A stretch of DNA of 64,000 nucleotides from JBFLYO01 sp040756745 (lineage in GTDB: Bacteria > Bacteroidota > Ignavibacteria > UBA10030 > UBA6906), in NCBI GenBank assembly GCA_040756745.1, contig JBFLYO010000007.1, positions 1-64,000 of the forward strand. Direction: 5' to 3'. A program made the translations under genes and the position numbers. Each line of letters begins with the position of its first letter. Within the stretch, counting starts at the first letter, position 1. The notes below the pieces were generated by a model. The model was not told the DNA's origin and searched no databases. It saw only the letters and a program-made list of their open reading frames with translations. Of the stretch, positions 27,094 to 35,690 are shown piece after piece.

Positions 27094-27121
27094 TTGAAAA
27101 AGGGCACGGAGTGTGTATATT
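27094..27121 (+). promoter_or_regulatory. sigma70-like promoter of the 81-aa zinc-ribbon membrane protein
   Basis: TTGAAA (27094-27099), a 16-bp spacer and TATATT (27116-27121), with predicted transcription start near 27128, about 36 nt before the ATG at 27164. The stretch 26919-27093 between hydB and this promoter shows no gene. Confidence 0.6.
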
Positions 27122-27163
27122 TACTCTACGCCCCTGACGCCACGTTCTCAGTCGCGGCCTTCC

Positions 27164-27409
27164 ATGACCATTTCCATACTTGCCGCCGTCTTCCTGCTGC
27201 TCATCCTGGGCATTGCCCTGCTGGGATTTAAAGCAATTATCAAACAGGGGAGGTCGCCGGAGGACTTGAACAAGGAGCGATGTTCCATCTGCCGCGCCCA
27301 GTACCCCAGAGGACAACTAATTGAACGCCAGGTGGGTGACTACCGCCTTCTGTACTTCTGTCCGTCCTGCATCGGATCACTCTACAGTGATCTCACCAGC
27401 AAGAATTGA
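27164..27409 (+). CDS. small membrane-anchored zinc-ribbon-like protein
   Basis: This 81-aa protein has one N-terminal membrane segment (ISILAAVFLLLILGIALLGF). A soluble tail follows with CSICRAQYPRG and YFCPSC, i.e. two CxxC pairs 33 residues apart that probably bind zinc. It starts at the ATG at 27164. An upstream in-frame ATG at 27113 lies before the predicted transcription start and was rejected. It has its own promoter and is convergent with nth. Function unknown. Confidence 0.8.
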   Translation: MTISILAAVFLLLILGIALLGFKAIIKQGRSPEDLNKERCSICRAQYPRGQLIERQVGDYRLLYFCPSCIGSLYSDLTSKN

Positions 27410-27452
27410 CAGCGCGAAGCGGGGCGGAGAAGGGAGATTCTGGCGGGTGGAC

Positions 27453-28151
27453 TTAACGCCGTGACGAGAGGAAGGCATCCGCCGAGGGGCAGCGGTCATT
27501 GAGCCGGCAGGAGGGGCAATCGGGCGTGCGCGCCTTGCAGGTTTTGCGCCCATGAAGGATCAGCGCTGTCCCGAGATCGATCCAGTCCTCGGAGGGAACA
27601 ATGGCCATCAAGTCCCGCTCGATCTCTTCCGGCGTGTCCGCCCGCGTAAATCCCAGCCGCTGTGCCAGCCGATGGACGTGCGTGTCGACGACCACTCCTG
27701 AGGCAATTCCGAAGGCCTGACCCAGCATAACATTGGCCGTCTTCCGCCCCACGCCGGGAAGCTGAACAAGCTCTTCCATGCTTTCCGGAATCCTTCCCGC
27801 ATGCTTCTCCACCAGCGCTTCGCAGCACGCGATGATGTTTCTTGCTTTCATCCGGAAGAACCCGGTGGAGCGGATTTCCTTCTCAAGCTGCGGCTGCGAC
27901 GCCGACGCAAAGTCTGTTGGAGAACGGTATTTTGCGAACAGGTCCTTCGTAACAATGTTCACACGCTCGTCGGTGCATTGCGCCGAGAGTATTGTCGCGA
28001 TCAGCAACTGGAAGGCATCCGCGTGGTTGAGCGCGGTGCGTGGAGAGGGGAACTCTCTCCTGAGGTCCGCAAGCACCGAGCGCGCCCGGGCTCGGAGTCG
28101 TTCCGCGGATTCTGTGGAACGAACGGAGGTTTTCTTCTTTCGCTGTTTCAT
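27453..28151 (-). CDS. nth: endonuclease III
   Basis: This 232-aa base-excision-repair DNA glycosylase/AP lyase removes oxidised pyrimidines. The helix-hairpin-helix LPGVGRKTANVML carries the catalytic Lys, the catalytic Asp is in VVVDTHVHRLAQRLG, and the [4Fe-4S] ligands are in C-x6-C-x2-C-x5-C (CKARTPDCPSCRLNDRC). The N-terminus has a short basic extension. It ends a run of same-strand genes that also contains polX and two ferredoxins. Confidence 0.96.
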   Translation of the reverse strand: MKQRKKKTSVRSTESAERLRARARSVLADLRREFPSPRTALNHADAFQLLIATILSAQCTDERVNIVTKDLFAKYRSPTDFASASQPQLEKEIRSTGFFRMKARNIIACCEALVEKHAGRIPESMEELVQLPGVGRKTANVMLGQAFGIASGVVVDTHVHRLAQRLGFTRADTPEEIERDLMAIVPSEDWIDLGTALILHGRKTCKARTPDCPSCRLNDRCPSADAFLSSRR

Positions 28152-28172
28152 ACCGGTGGCACGACGGACTGG

Positions 28173-29120
28173 TTATTCGGGCCGGAGGATCTCCTTCACC
28201 AGCAGACGACCGTGACGTACCACTGCCTCGTGAATTTGCGCGGGTAGGTCGACGTCAGCCATGACGGCGAGGCATGGTTCGACGTTTTCCGGCTGGTCAA
28301 CAAGGCATCGTAAGACGAACTCATCCCCCTTCCCCAGGCCGAGTTTTCTCTGCCACACTCCCGCCATACGGATCCCTCGTGAAGCGGCCGCCGCCTGCAC
28401 AAGAGGCGAAAGAGAAGCACGGAATTCGTCATACGCGAGAGAAGGTTTCGAGAAGAAGACCGCCGCCTCGCGCATTGCGTCGCGGGGGGCGGAAGTGATT
28501 TCCTCTCCTGCAGAGAGGACGAGGTTGTGGGCAGCAACGGTGAATGAAGCACTTTCGCCGATGTGCCGGCCATGCGTCGACCCGTAGATTCCCAGCCGAT
28601 CCCGCACGATGTGCTCCAGCACGTCCAGGTTTCGCGCCCCTGAGACGACGTGGACCGATTCGTGCACATCGGGCGCCCCCTTCCCTCCGGCAAAGCCGAG
28701 AGCTTTCAGATATTGCTTCCCGCTTCGCGCAAATCGCGCTGACCTTCTGCCCGGTGCGAATTCCACGATGCGCCCCTCCCAGGAGCCGATCAGACCCGGC
28801 GGATCTGTCTCAGTCACCTGCTCCCGGTATTTCTCAAACGCCTCGATCAGGATCCGCTGGATTTCCGCATCGTCGGTTCGGATGGGAGTCTCCAGAAACG
28901 ATGCGATGGCGCCGTGGAGGATCTGGGCCTGGCGGGCGGTCACGTCCGCAACAGATTTCGCATGAGTTGCCGCGGCGGCTGAAGATTCCTCCCCCAGGCG
29001 GGCCTGCATCTCGAGCATCGTGCGCCCGTATTCGGGGGCCGACATGCCGGACTTCGGCTGATGGAGTATCGCATAACTGATGATGGGAACCGGAACGCCG
29101 AGCGAGGCGTAGATGCTCAT
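28173..29120 (-). CDS. conserved-looking protein of unknown function, ferredoxin-linked
   Basis: I do not recognise this 315-aa protein. It has no signal peptide or membrane segment. The first third is helical (about residues 25-75, rich in Glu/Ala: YGRTMLEMQARLGEESSAAAATHAK). The middle has GSWEGRIVEFAPGRRSARFARSGKQYLKALGF, and a His-containing block ESVHVVSG, STHGRHIGES, VAAHNLVL could bind metal. It follows the thioredoxin-like ferredoxin gene by 3 bp and precedes nth by 21 bp, so it is likely an electron-accepting partner of the two ferredoxins. That role is inferred from position only. Confidence 0.8.
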   Translation of the reverse strand: MSIYASLGVPVPIISYAILHQPKSGMSAPEYGRTMLEMQARLGEESSAAAATHAKSVADVTARQAQILHGAIASFLETPIRTDDAEIQRILIEAFEKYREQVTETDPPGLIGSWEGRIVEFAPGRRSARFARSGKQYLKALGFAGGKGAPDVHESVHVVSGARNLDVLEHIVRDRLGIYGSTHGRHIGESASFTVAAHNLVLSAGEEITSAPRDAMREAAVFFSKPSLAYDEFRASLSPLVQAAAASRGIRMAGVWQRKLGLGKGDEFVLRCLVDQPENVEPCLAVMADVDLPAQIHEAVVRHGRLLVKEILRPE

Positions 29121-29123
29121 CAG

Positions 29124-29498
29124 CTACCCTTTCTTCGGAGGAAGGACGAGAATGGGGTATTGCAGACGCTCCTGTACGAATCGCGGATCATCAATCAGGA
29201 GCCGGGTTATCACTTCCCCATTCAGGATCGTTTTCTCGATGATCTCGGGGACGTCGGCGACGGTGACCCCCCCGTACCAGATCCCTTCCGGATAGATGAC
29301 CATGCTTGCGCCGAACGCGCAGGCGTCGAGGCAGCCGGCGCTGTTGGTGCGGACAATCCCTGCCAGCCCGCGCCGGAAGAGCTCGGCCTTCAGGAGCTCA
29401 CGCACTTCCTCGGAACCCTTCTCCCGGCAACACCCCTTCGGATGGCCCGGAGGCCGTTCATTGGTACAGACAAAGACATGTCGCTTGAATCGCGCCAT
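29124..29498 (-). CDS. thioredoxin-like [2Fe-2S] ferredoxin
   Basis: This 124-aa protein has the N-terminal FKRHVFVCTNERPPGHPKGCC, then TNSAGCLDACAFGASMVIYPEGIWYGGVTVADVPEIIEK. This is the thioredoxin-fold [2Fe-2S] ferredoxin pattern also seen in NuoE-like subunits, with cluster cysteines in CTN...CC and GCLDAC. It is 1 bp downstream of the plant-type ferredoxin gene and 3 bp upstream of the unknown 315-aa gene. Confidence 0.9.
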   Translation of the reverse strand: MARFKRHVFVCTNERPPGHPKGCCREKGSEEVRELLKAELFRRGLAGIVRTNSAGCLDACAFGASMVIYPEGIWYGGVTVADVPEIIEKTILNGEVITRLLIDDPRFVQERLQYPILVLPPKKG

Positions 29499-29499
29499 C

Positions 29500-29787
29500 C
29501 TACCAATATGCTGTTGTCACCGCAACTTCACCCTGGACATGCGCCAGACATGCCGCCCGCTCATCGCTCTTGAAACCGCAGGCCTGCGCCAGCTTCTTCT
29601 CCAGGGCCGTCAGCGGCGAGAGATGTTCGTGCCCCCTGACGACCTTCACTCGGCACCATCCGCACACCCCGTCCCCGCTGCACGACTGACCGATCGGGAC
29701 ACCAAGCTGCGTGGCTGCAGCGAGAATCGTCGCCCCCGGTTTGATCTCTTTCGATTTCCCGAGCGGGATGAAATGGACTTTCGGCAT
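29500..29787 (-). CDS. plant-type (adrenodoxin/xylene-oxygenase-like) [2Fe-2S] ferredoxin
   Basis: This 95-aa ferredoxin has ligands C-x5-C-x2-C in QSCSGDGVCGWCRVKV and the fourth Cys in RAACLAHVQGEV. It is a small soluble electron carrier. It follows the LiaF-like gene by 8 bp and is coupled to the second ferredoxin, giving two structurally different [2Fe-2S] carriers side by side. Confidence 0.93.
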   Translation of the reverse strand: MPKVHFIPLGKSKEIKPGATILAAATQLGVPIGQSCSGDGVCGWCRVKVVRGHEHLSPLTALEKKLAQACGFKSDERAACLAHVQGEVAVTTAYW

Positions 29788-29795
29788 TTCCCTTC

Positions 29796-30386
29796 TTATT
29801 GGACCGAGATGTCGCCGAACACCTGGGAGACATCCACCACCAGCCGCCGCGGGGAGGCCGCGAAGTCCGGCCGCTCATGCACGATGTGTGCCGAGACACC
29901 CTCCTTCTTCCGATCGAACACTTCCGCATCGCCGAACAGCGTGTGCGCTGTGACTTTGACCGCCGCATCACGCGGGACATGGACAACGGCATCGCCGAAA
30001 ACACTGCTGAGACGAAGCGTATGTTCGCCTTCGGCGAGGCGGCTCTCGCGGCAGTCGACACCGACATCGCCAAAAACGGTCGTCGCCGTACCCCCTTTAA
30101 AGGCGCGCGAAGTGACACGGATTTCGATGTCCCCGAGGACGTTGGCGGTGTGCAGGCTCTCCTCTTCAACTGTGCGCCGCACGTCGCCGAACCCGTCCGA
30201 CCTCTCCACGGTCACTCTCGGGGATCTGCGCTTGAAGACCAACCATGCCCCCCACACGATCAGGAGAACAGGCCAGTAGGTGCCGATCATATCGCCGAGA
30301 TTGATGGCCCGGAGGGAATCGAGAAGGAAGAATCCTCCGAGCAGAATGAGAACGATGCCGAGCCAGGCGTTTCGCGGGCGGTTCAT
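29796..30386 (-). CDS. LiaF-like membrane protein
   Basis: This 196-aa protein has two N-terminal membrane segments (AWLGIVLILLGGFFLLDSL; IGTYWPVLLIVWGAWLVF). A C-terminal beta-helix-like domain follows with repeated V-FGD motifs: NVLGDIEI, TVFGDVGV, SVFGDAVV, TLFGDAEV, QVFGDISV. This is the LiaF/DUF5668-type arrangement, associated with envelope-stress sensing in Firmicutes and common in other phyla. It lies 13 bp after polX. Confidence 0.87.
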   Translation of the reverse strand: MNRPRNAWLGIVLILLGGFFLLDSLRAINLGDMIGTYWPVLLIVWGAWLVFKRRSPRVTVERSDGFGDVRRTVEEESLHTANVLGDIEIRVTSRAFKGGTATTVFGDVGVDCRESRLAEGEHTLRLSSVFGDAVVHVPRDAAVKVTAHTLFGDAEVFDRKKEGVSAHIVHERPDFAASPRRLVVDVSQVFGDISVQ

Positions 30387-30399
30387 GATGATTCACCGT

Positions 30400-32145
30400 T
30401 CATGCGATCTTGAAGTACTTTACAACTCCAGACAGCGTCCGGGTGTTCAGGACATCCTTCGGTTCAAGCCACCCTTTGCGTGCGGTACCGACGCCGAAGG
30501 CGACGTCGCCGAGTCCCTCCACGTTATGCGCATCGGGATTGATGGCGATCATCACCCCCTTCTCTTTTGCGTACGAGCAGAGGCGCCAGTCGAGGTCGAG
30601 ACGCATGGGATGCGCATTGATCTCGATGAGCTTGCCGTAGTCAGAGGCGACGTTAATTATCTCGGTCAGATTCACAGGGTAGCCGTCGCGCGAAAGCAGA
30701 AGCCGCCCGGTCGGGTGGCCCAGCATCGTCACATGCTTGTTCTTGAGCGCCCGCACGATCCGGCGGGTCATCTCCGCCTCCGACATTTTGAAATTGCTGT
30801 GGACGGAAATCACCACGTACTCGAAGGAGGCGAGCACGGCATCCGACCAGTCGAGTTCGCCCGAGGGGAGGATATCGCATTCCGTCCCCTTGAAGAGCCG
30901 GAACCCTTTGTAACCGCCGTTGAGCCGGTCGATTTCCCTGAACTGGGCAGCGAGCTTTTCACGCGTCAACCCTCCCGCGTACGCCGCCACCTTGCTGTGA
31001 TCGGCGATCCCAAGGTATTCCCAGCCGAGAGCGCGCGCCGCGTTCGCCATCTGCTGGAGCGTGTTGACGCCGTCGCTGTATGTCGTGTGGCAGTGAAATG
31101 TGCCGCGGATGTCGGCATCCGTCAACAGCGAGGGCAGCGCGTCTCTTGCCGCAGCTTCGATCTCTCCCCGGTTTTCGCGGAGCTCAGGCGGGACGTAGGA
31201 AAGTTCGAGGGTTTTGTAGATGTCCTTTTCTTCCCGGCATTTTACCACTTGCTTGGCCTTCCCCCGCGTTTCCTCCTCCCCCAGTTTTGAAAACCCGTAT
31301 TCATTCAGGCTCAGCCCGTACTTTTTCGCACGGGTGCGGAGCTCGACATTGTGTTCCTTGCTCCCCGTGAAATAGTTGAGGGCGAACGGGAATTCCGCGT
31401 CGGTCACGATCCGCAGGTCACAATTGATCCCCGATTTCAAGGTAACGCTCGATTTGGTTTCTCCGCGGGCAACGACAGCCTGGACATCGGGGTGGGAGAC
31501 GAATTTCTCCATGAGGCGGTTCCGGTCGGCGTCCTTCGCGCTCACCACGAGGTCGATGTCGCCGATAACCTCTTTCCGCCGCCGGAGGCTCCCTGCGATC
31601 TCGGCGCGCAGCACGGCGGGCTGGCGGATCATGGCATTGAAGACCGATGTGGCGGCCTCAAGCGCCGTCGAGTAGAGGTGCTTGTCGCCCCTGGAGCGGA
31701 GCGCCTGGATGCCGGCAAGGATGTTCTCCTGCGTCTTCGCGCCAAAACCGTTCAGACTGGAAAGCCGGTCCCCTTTTGCTGCAGTCTCAAGGTCGTCCAG
31801 ACTCTTCAGCTTGAGCTTCTCGTACAGAACCTTGACCTTCTTCGGCCCGAGCCCCTGGATCCGGAGCATCTGCAGGACCCCAACCGGGATCCCCTCGCGA
31901 AGATCGGCGTACTCTTTGGATTTCCCCTTCAGGGCAAGATCGGCGATGATGGCGGCAATACTCGTCCCGATCCCCTTGATCTCGGTAAGTGTCTTTGCTT
32001 TGGCAAGTGAAGCGATGTCGCCCGTGATTCCCTCGACGGCGCGGGAGGCATTATGGAAAGCGCGGGATTTGAACGGATTGGCACCCTGGAGCTCAAGGAG
32101 GGTCCCCATCTCTTCGAGAACCGCTGCGATCTCTTTCTTGTCCAT
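30400..32145 (-). CDS. polX: DNA polymerase X family protein with PHP exonuclease domain
   Basis: This 581-aa repair polymerase/3'-5' exonuclease has an N-terminal helix-hairpin-helix (IKGIGTSIAAIIADL; IQGLGPKKVKVLYEKL). A polymerase palm follows with catalytic acidic residues in GSLRRRKEVIGDIDLVVSA and CDLRIVTD. The C-terminal PHP domain has GTFHCHTTYSDG, YLGIADHSK, KGTECDILPSGELDW and INPDAHN. It functions in gap filling during base-excision repair. It heads the operon that ends with nth. Confidence 0.94.
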   Translation of the reverse strand: MDKKEIAAVLEEMGTLLELQGANPFKSRAFHNASRAVEGITGDIASLAKAKTLTEIKGIGTSIAAIIADLALKGKSKEYADLREGIPVGVLQMLRIQGLGPKKVKVLYEKLKLKSLDDLETAAKGDRLSSLNGFGAKTQENILAGIQALRSRGDKHLYSTALEAATSVFNAMIRQPAVLRAEIAGSLRRRKEVIGDIDLVVSAKDADRNRLMEKFVSHPDVQAVVARGETKSSVTLKSGINCDLRIVTDAEFPFALNYFTGSKEHNVELRTRAKKYGLSLNEYGFSKLGEEETRGKAKQVVKCREEKDIYKTLELSYVPPELRENRGEIEAAARDALPSLLTDADIRGTFHCHTTYSDGVNTLQQMANAARALGWEYLGIADHSKVAAYAGGLTREKLAAQFREIDRLNGGYKGFRLFKGTECDILPSGELDWSDAVLASFEYVVISVHSNFKMSEAEMTRRIVRALKNKHVTMLGHPTGRLLLSRDGYPVNLTEIINVASDYGKLIEINAHPMRLDLDWRLCSYAKEKGVMIAINPDAHNVEGLGDVAFGVGTARKGWLEPKDVLNTRTLSGVVKYFKIA

Positions 32146-32273
32146 CGGGTGCTTCGTCGAACCGCCGGGAAGCGGGGCGCTTTTTGGAAGAACTGCTGAG
32201 TTTGACGGATTTGAAAAAGCAACTTACCGAAATCTGCAGTCACAATCAACGCAAGAAGTTGGTCACCGTGAGT

Positions 32274-33257
32274 TCAGACCGGTTCAGGGCGGGGGGAGTA
32301 GAGCTCGAGGAAGCGTGTAAGATGGTCGAGAATCGGGTGGGCTTCGGTGAACTGCATCAATTCCATGCGGACCTTTGACACGTGGGGCATGCCCCGGAGG
32401 AAGCCGGCGTAATGTTTCCGGAGCTCGATGACCCCTGCGCGTTCACCTTTGTACTCCACCGACAGGCGAAGGTGTTCCTTGAGGAGGTCTACCCGTTCTT
32501 CGATGTTCGCATCAGGGAGGAGTTCGCCCGTCGCCAGGTAATGCTTCGCCTGCCGGAAGATCCATGGGTTGAGCACAGCGCCGCGGCCGATCATGACAGC
32601 GTCGCACCCGGTGGTGTCAAACACGGTCTTGACGTTCTGCGGGCTGACGATATCGCCGTTCACGATAATCGGGAGAGACACTGCGTCCTTGATCTTCGGA
32701 ATCCAGCTGTAGTCCACCGAGCCCTTGTGACCCTGGTCGCGCGTCCGGCAATGGACTGTCAGGGCTGCGATGCCGACCTCCTCGCACATCCTGGCGACAT
32801 CCACGATGCGGATGCTCTGGGCATCCCACCCCAGGCGGGTCTTGAGTGTCACGGGCACCTTGACCGCATTGACGACCGTCGAGGCGATCTTTTCCATCTT
32901 CGGAAGGTCGCGCAAGAGCCCTGCTCCTGCGCCACGCATCGCGACGTCCTTCACCCAGCAGCCGCAGTTGATGTCGATCAGGTCAGGTTCGAAGCTCTCA
33001 GCCATCTGTGCCGCACCCGCCATGGCAGAGACGTCGCCGCCGTAAATCTGGATGCCGACGGGACGCTCCTCCTCCCGGAAAAACATTTTCTGTTGCGTCC
33101 TCTTCGAACCGCGCACGAGACCGTCCGAGTTGACGAACTCGGTGTACACGACGTCGGCACCCATCCGTTTGCAGATGAGCCGGAACGGGACGTCGGTCAC
33201 GTCCTCCATGGGAGCAAGCAGGATGCCCCTGTCGATTGTCAGTTGCCCTATTCTCAT
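32274..33257 (-). CDS. dusB: tRNA-dihydrouridine synthase
   Basis: This 327-aa FMN enzyme reduces uridines in the tRNA D-loop. LLAPMEDVTDVPFR, GIQIYGGD, PDLIDINCGCWVKDVAMRGAGAGLL and NGDIVSPQNVKTVFDTTGCDAVMIGRGAVLNPW are family motifs. The catalytic Cys normally lies in the INxGCP motif; here the sequence reads NCGCWV, still with Cys in place but Pro replaced by Trp. The start is the ATG at 33257; an upstream in-frame start adds 44 unlikely residues. Confidence 0.92.
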   Translation of the reverse strand: MRIGQLTIDRGILLAPMEDVTDVPFRLICKRMGADVVYTEFVNSDGLVRGSKRTQQKMFFREEERPVGIQIYGGDVSAMAGAAQMAESFEPDLIDINCGCWVKDVAMRGAGAGLLRDLPKMEKIASTVVNAVKVPVTLKTRLGWDAQSIRIVDVARMCEEVGIAALTVHCRTRDQGHKGSVDYSWIPKIKDAVSLPIIVNGDIVSPQNVKTVFDTTGCDAVMIGRGAVLNPWIFRQAKHYLATGELLPDANIEERVDLLKEHLRLSVEYKGERAGVIELRKHYAGFLRGMPHVSKVRMELMQFTEAHPILDHLTRFLELYSPRPEPV

Positions 33258-33300
33258 GGAGACAAAATACGGAATCGATCGGGGATTTTCAATAACGGAA

Positions 33301-34740
33301 TCAGAACGTTTCGTTCCCTCGCCACTTCCCCACCATCCGGTCCCAGAAGGACTCATAATACGCGCGACGGTAGAGGACGTATTCTTCAACGGAGAGCCCT
33401 TCCCCTTCGCGGATGATCCGCTTGAATGTGTACGTGTTGACCAGCTGGCCGCCCGACAGGTTGTAGTACCAGGTCTGTGTGTCGAGGTGGTTCAGGATTT
33501 CGCCCGGGGGACCGAGCACGATGTACAACATTCCCCGGTCGGTGCGCCAGCCCTCCCGGACGGTGGTGAAGAGCCGGTTCGCCTCTTCGACTCTGCTGTA
33601 GTACCGCCTGATCAATCCGGTCGCCGCCGTTCGTTCCTTCGCAAGGTTGAGCCAGAAGGCCTCGAAGCGGTCCCGAAGTTCGATTTGCGGCCCACCCTCC
33701 CACATGGTCTTCATTTCAATCCCCGTCGCAATGTAACCCGCCGATTCAATCAGGTCATGAAGGGTCACCGGCTTCGGATAGCCCCGCGACTTGATCGAAT
33801 AGAATCGGGAGGCCACCATGCTCGTCTCGGAAGCGGCGCCCTCCGTGGTCTGCGCCGTGACCCGGATGTCGAAGCGGTAGAGCCCTTCCCGGATGGGGGG
33901 AATATAGTAGAGGAGCGTTTGTCGTCTCTTTGCAACCGAAGCGATCATGGCAACGCGGGTCAGGGTATCCGCCTTTTCGAGGTTGACCAGACCATATCCC
34001 ATGGGCGTGGGTACGATCGAGTAGGCGTGTGGGGGGAGTGCGAGCGACGTATCGGCCTTGAAACGCAGGATCCGGATGTCCACAGGCAGTCGTTCATTCG
34101 GGGGGATATTGTAGACATCGACGGCGCAGCGCAGGGATTCCGCACCGACCGGGATGTGGAATGAGACCTGGGGCCAGAAGCGGCCGTCGATGTGCTTCGA
34201 CTGGACCAGGAGTCGCCCGATGGCCGGCTCCTTCTGTGCGGGGTCAATGACGTTCAGGCCCTGGGACCGGGTCGCCGACTGGTCGCTGTTTCGATCCTCG
34301 AGCAGAACTTCCAGTGCGTATTTCCCCGGCTGCGTGAGAATGCGTTTTGTCAGGATGAGAGGTTCAAACTTCTGCGTGGCATCGTACTCCGCCACCAGGG
34401 TTGTCTCGCTCCATGCAAACTCGCTCACGAATTCCGCCGACTCCCGGTTGGAGACCCGTGCCGTCACGTCGAAAAGCGCCCGGAAACCATCGAGTTCGCG
34501 TGTAAAAGTGAGAGACGGGGGAGGGATGCTGATAAACAAATCGAATCCGGCCTCCGAATCGGCCGGCAGGGAAACCGCCTCAATATCGAAGCTCGTCACA
34601 CCGGGCTGATAGGATGCCGATTTCCCTGCATCGGAGGCATCCAGCGCGGAAGACCCTGAGCATGAGAGGATAGGCGACAACGCGGCGCACAGGAGGAGGA
34701 CTGTCAGGACGTATGTGGCGCTCTTGGATCTCAGTGCCAT
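33301..34740 (-). CDS. GWxTD-domain lipoprotein
   Basis: This 479-aa protein has a signal peptide ending in a lipobox-like SPILSC, then a long beta-rich region. The C-terminal GWxTD domain reads REGWRTDRGMLYIVLGPPGEILNHLDTQTWYYN. The GWxTD family is envelope-associated, of unknown function, and frequent in Acidobacteriota and Bacteroidota. I chose ATG 34740, which follows a GGAGG site, over a GTG at 34764. It lies 20 bp after the methyltransferase gene. Confidence 0.88.
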   Translation of the reverse strand: MALRSKSATYVLTVLLLCAALSPILSCSGSSALDASDAGKSASYQPGVTSFDIEAVSLPADSEAGFDLFISIPPPSLTFTRELDGFRALFDVTARVSNRESAEFVSEFAWSETTLVAEYDATQKFEPLILTKRILTQPGKYALEVLLEDRNSDQSATRSQGLNVIDPAQKEPAIGRLLVQSKHIDGRFWPQVSFHIPVGAESLRCAVDVYNIPPNERLPVDIRILRFKADTSLALPPHAYSIVPTPMGYGLVNLEKADTLTRVAMIASVAKRRQTLLYYIPPIREGLYRFDIRVTAQTTEGAASETSMVASRFYSIKSRGYPKPVTLHDLIESAGYIATGIEMKTMWEGGPQIELRDRFEAFWLNLAKERTAATGLIRRYYSRVEEANRLFTTVREGWRTDRGMLYIVLGPPGEILNHLDTQTWYYNLSGGQLVNTYTFKRIIREGEGLSVEEYVLYRRAYYESFWDRMVGKWRGNETF

Positions 34741-34760
34741 CGGTGGCCTCCGGTCCGACG

Positions 34761-35597
34761 TCACCGCCGGGCAGTCTGACGGAGCATGCGAAGGAATCCC
34801 ACGACGTTGTACTTCAGCAGAAGGAATACTCTATAGGGAAGTAACGGCACCGTGCGGTGCATCGTTCCCTTCGCCGCGGGGAGAGGCGGCAGTTCGATGA
34901 AATCGGATTTCTGTGCAATGATCACGCCCATCGGGGGAACCCCAAGTTCCGGCTGGTCGGTCACGGCATACATGACGCTGAAGCCAGTCTGCCGCAACAG
35001 CGAAAGGAGATCGCGCCCGTAATTGCGGTAGGTGAGCGTCTGCCCTCCTCCGCCGTGATATTCCGGTTCCAGCAGGAAAATGTCCTTCTCTCCATCCGTC
35101 CTCACACGCACAATCGTTTCGGGCCGCTCATGCGCATACGGGACAGTCAGAAGGAGCGTTCCCCCCTGCTTGAGGGTCCTGAACACCTCCCGGTATCCGG
35201 CGGCATCGTCGCGGACATGTTCGAACACGTCGGATGCAATGACAATGTCAAAGGTCCCTTCCCCAAATTGAAGCTTTTGGATATCAGCATATTTGCGCGG
35301 CGAACTCTCATCTGCAGTACGCCGGGGATCGTATTCCGTTTCAAAGTAATCAAACTTCTCAGAGAGCAACATCGGGTAGGCGCCGCGGGCGCTCGATTCG
35401 AAGATAGCGATCCCCTTGCGCTCACGCCACTCGTGCATTGCTCTCCCCTGCTCGCCGAGCACCAGACCGAGCCAGTACATCACGGCGCGGTAGCGAGCCG
35501 AAGAGGCGCAATTGCCGCAATGGAGCCCCTCGCGACCCAGTTCGGAGTGGAGAAAATCCCCCCGCCAACCGCATATGTTGCACTGGCCAGACGACAT
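34761..35597 (-). CDS. class I SAM-dependent methyltransferase with N-terminal zinc ribbon
   Basis: This 278-aa protein starts with two CxxC pairs (CNICGWRG; CGNCASSARYR), a probable zinc ribbon. A methyltransferase type 11 core follows: IAIFESSARGAYPMLL near motif I, DIVIASDVFEHV, and LKQGGTLLLTVPYAHE. A C-terminal basic stretch may associate with membranes. Substrate unknown; glycan or lipid targets are common for such proteins. It precedes the GWxTD gene. Confidence 0.88.
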   Translation of the reverse strand: MSSGQCNICGWRGDFLHSELGREGLHCGNCASSARYRAVMYWLGLVLGEQGRAMHEWRERKGIAIFESSARGAYPMLLSEKFDYFETEYDPRRTADESSPRKYADIQKLQFGEGTFDIVIASDVFEHVRDDAAGYREVFRTLKQGGTLLLTVPYAHERPETIVRVRTDGEKDIFLLEPEYHGGGGQTLTYRNYGRDLLSLLRQTGFSVMYAVTDQPELGVPPMGVIIAQKSDFIELPPLPAAKGTMHRTVPLLPYRVFLLLKYNVVGFLRMLRQTARR

Positions 35598-35599
35598 AG

Positions 35600-35690
35600 A
35601 GGTTGAAATCGAGATTGAGATTAAGGGGTGGAGCAGGTTAAGGTTAAGGGGTGGAGCAGGCCCCTCAATCTCAATCTTAATCTCGACCTT
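35600..35690. repeat. intergenic repeat: inverted arms around a 17-bp direct repeat
   Basis: TTAAGGGGTGGAGCAGG occurs at 35621-35637 and again at 35644-35660. Outside it, the left arm (35600-35628, GAGATTGAGATTAAGGGG core) and right arm (35661-35690, CCCCTCAATCTCAATC core) are imperfect reverse complements. The GATTGAGATT/ATCTCAATCT motif matches the loop of the element at 9.3 kb. The right arm runs over the isocitrate dehydrogenase stop codon. Confidence 0.8.
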
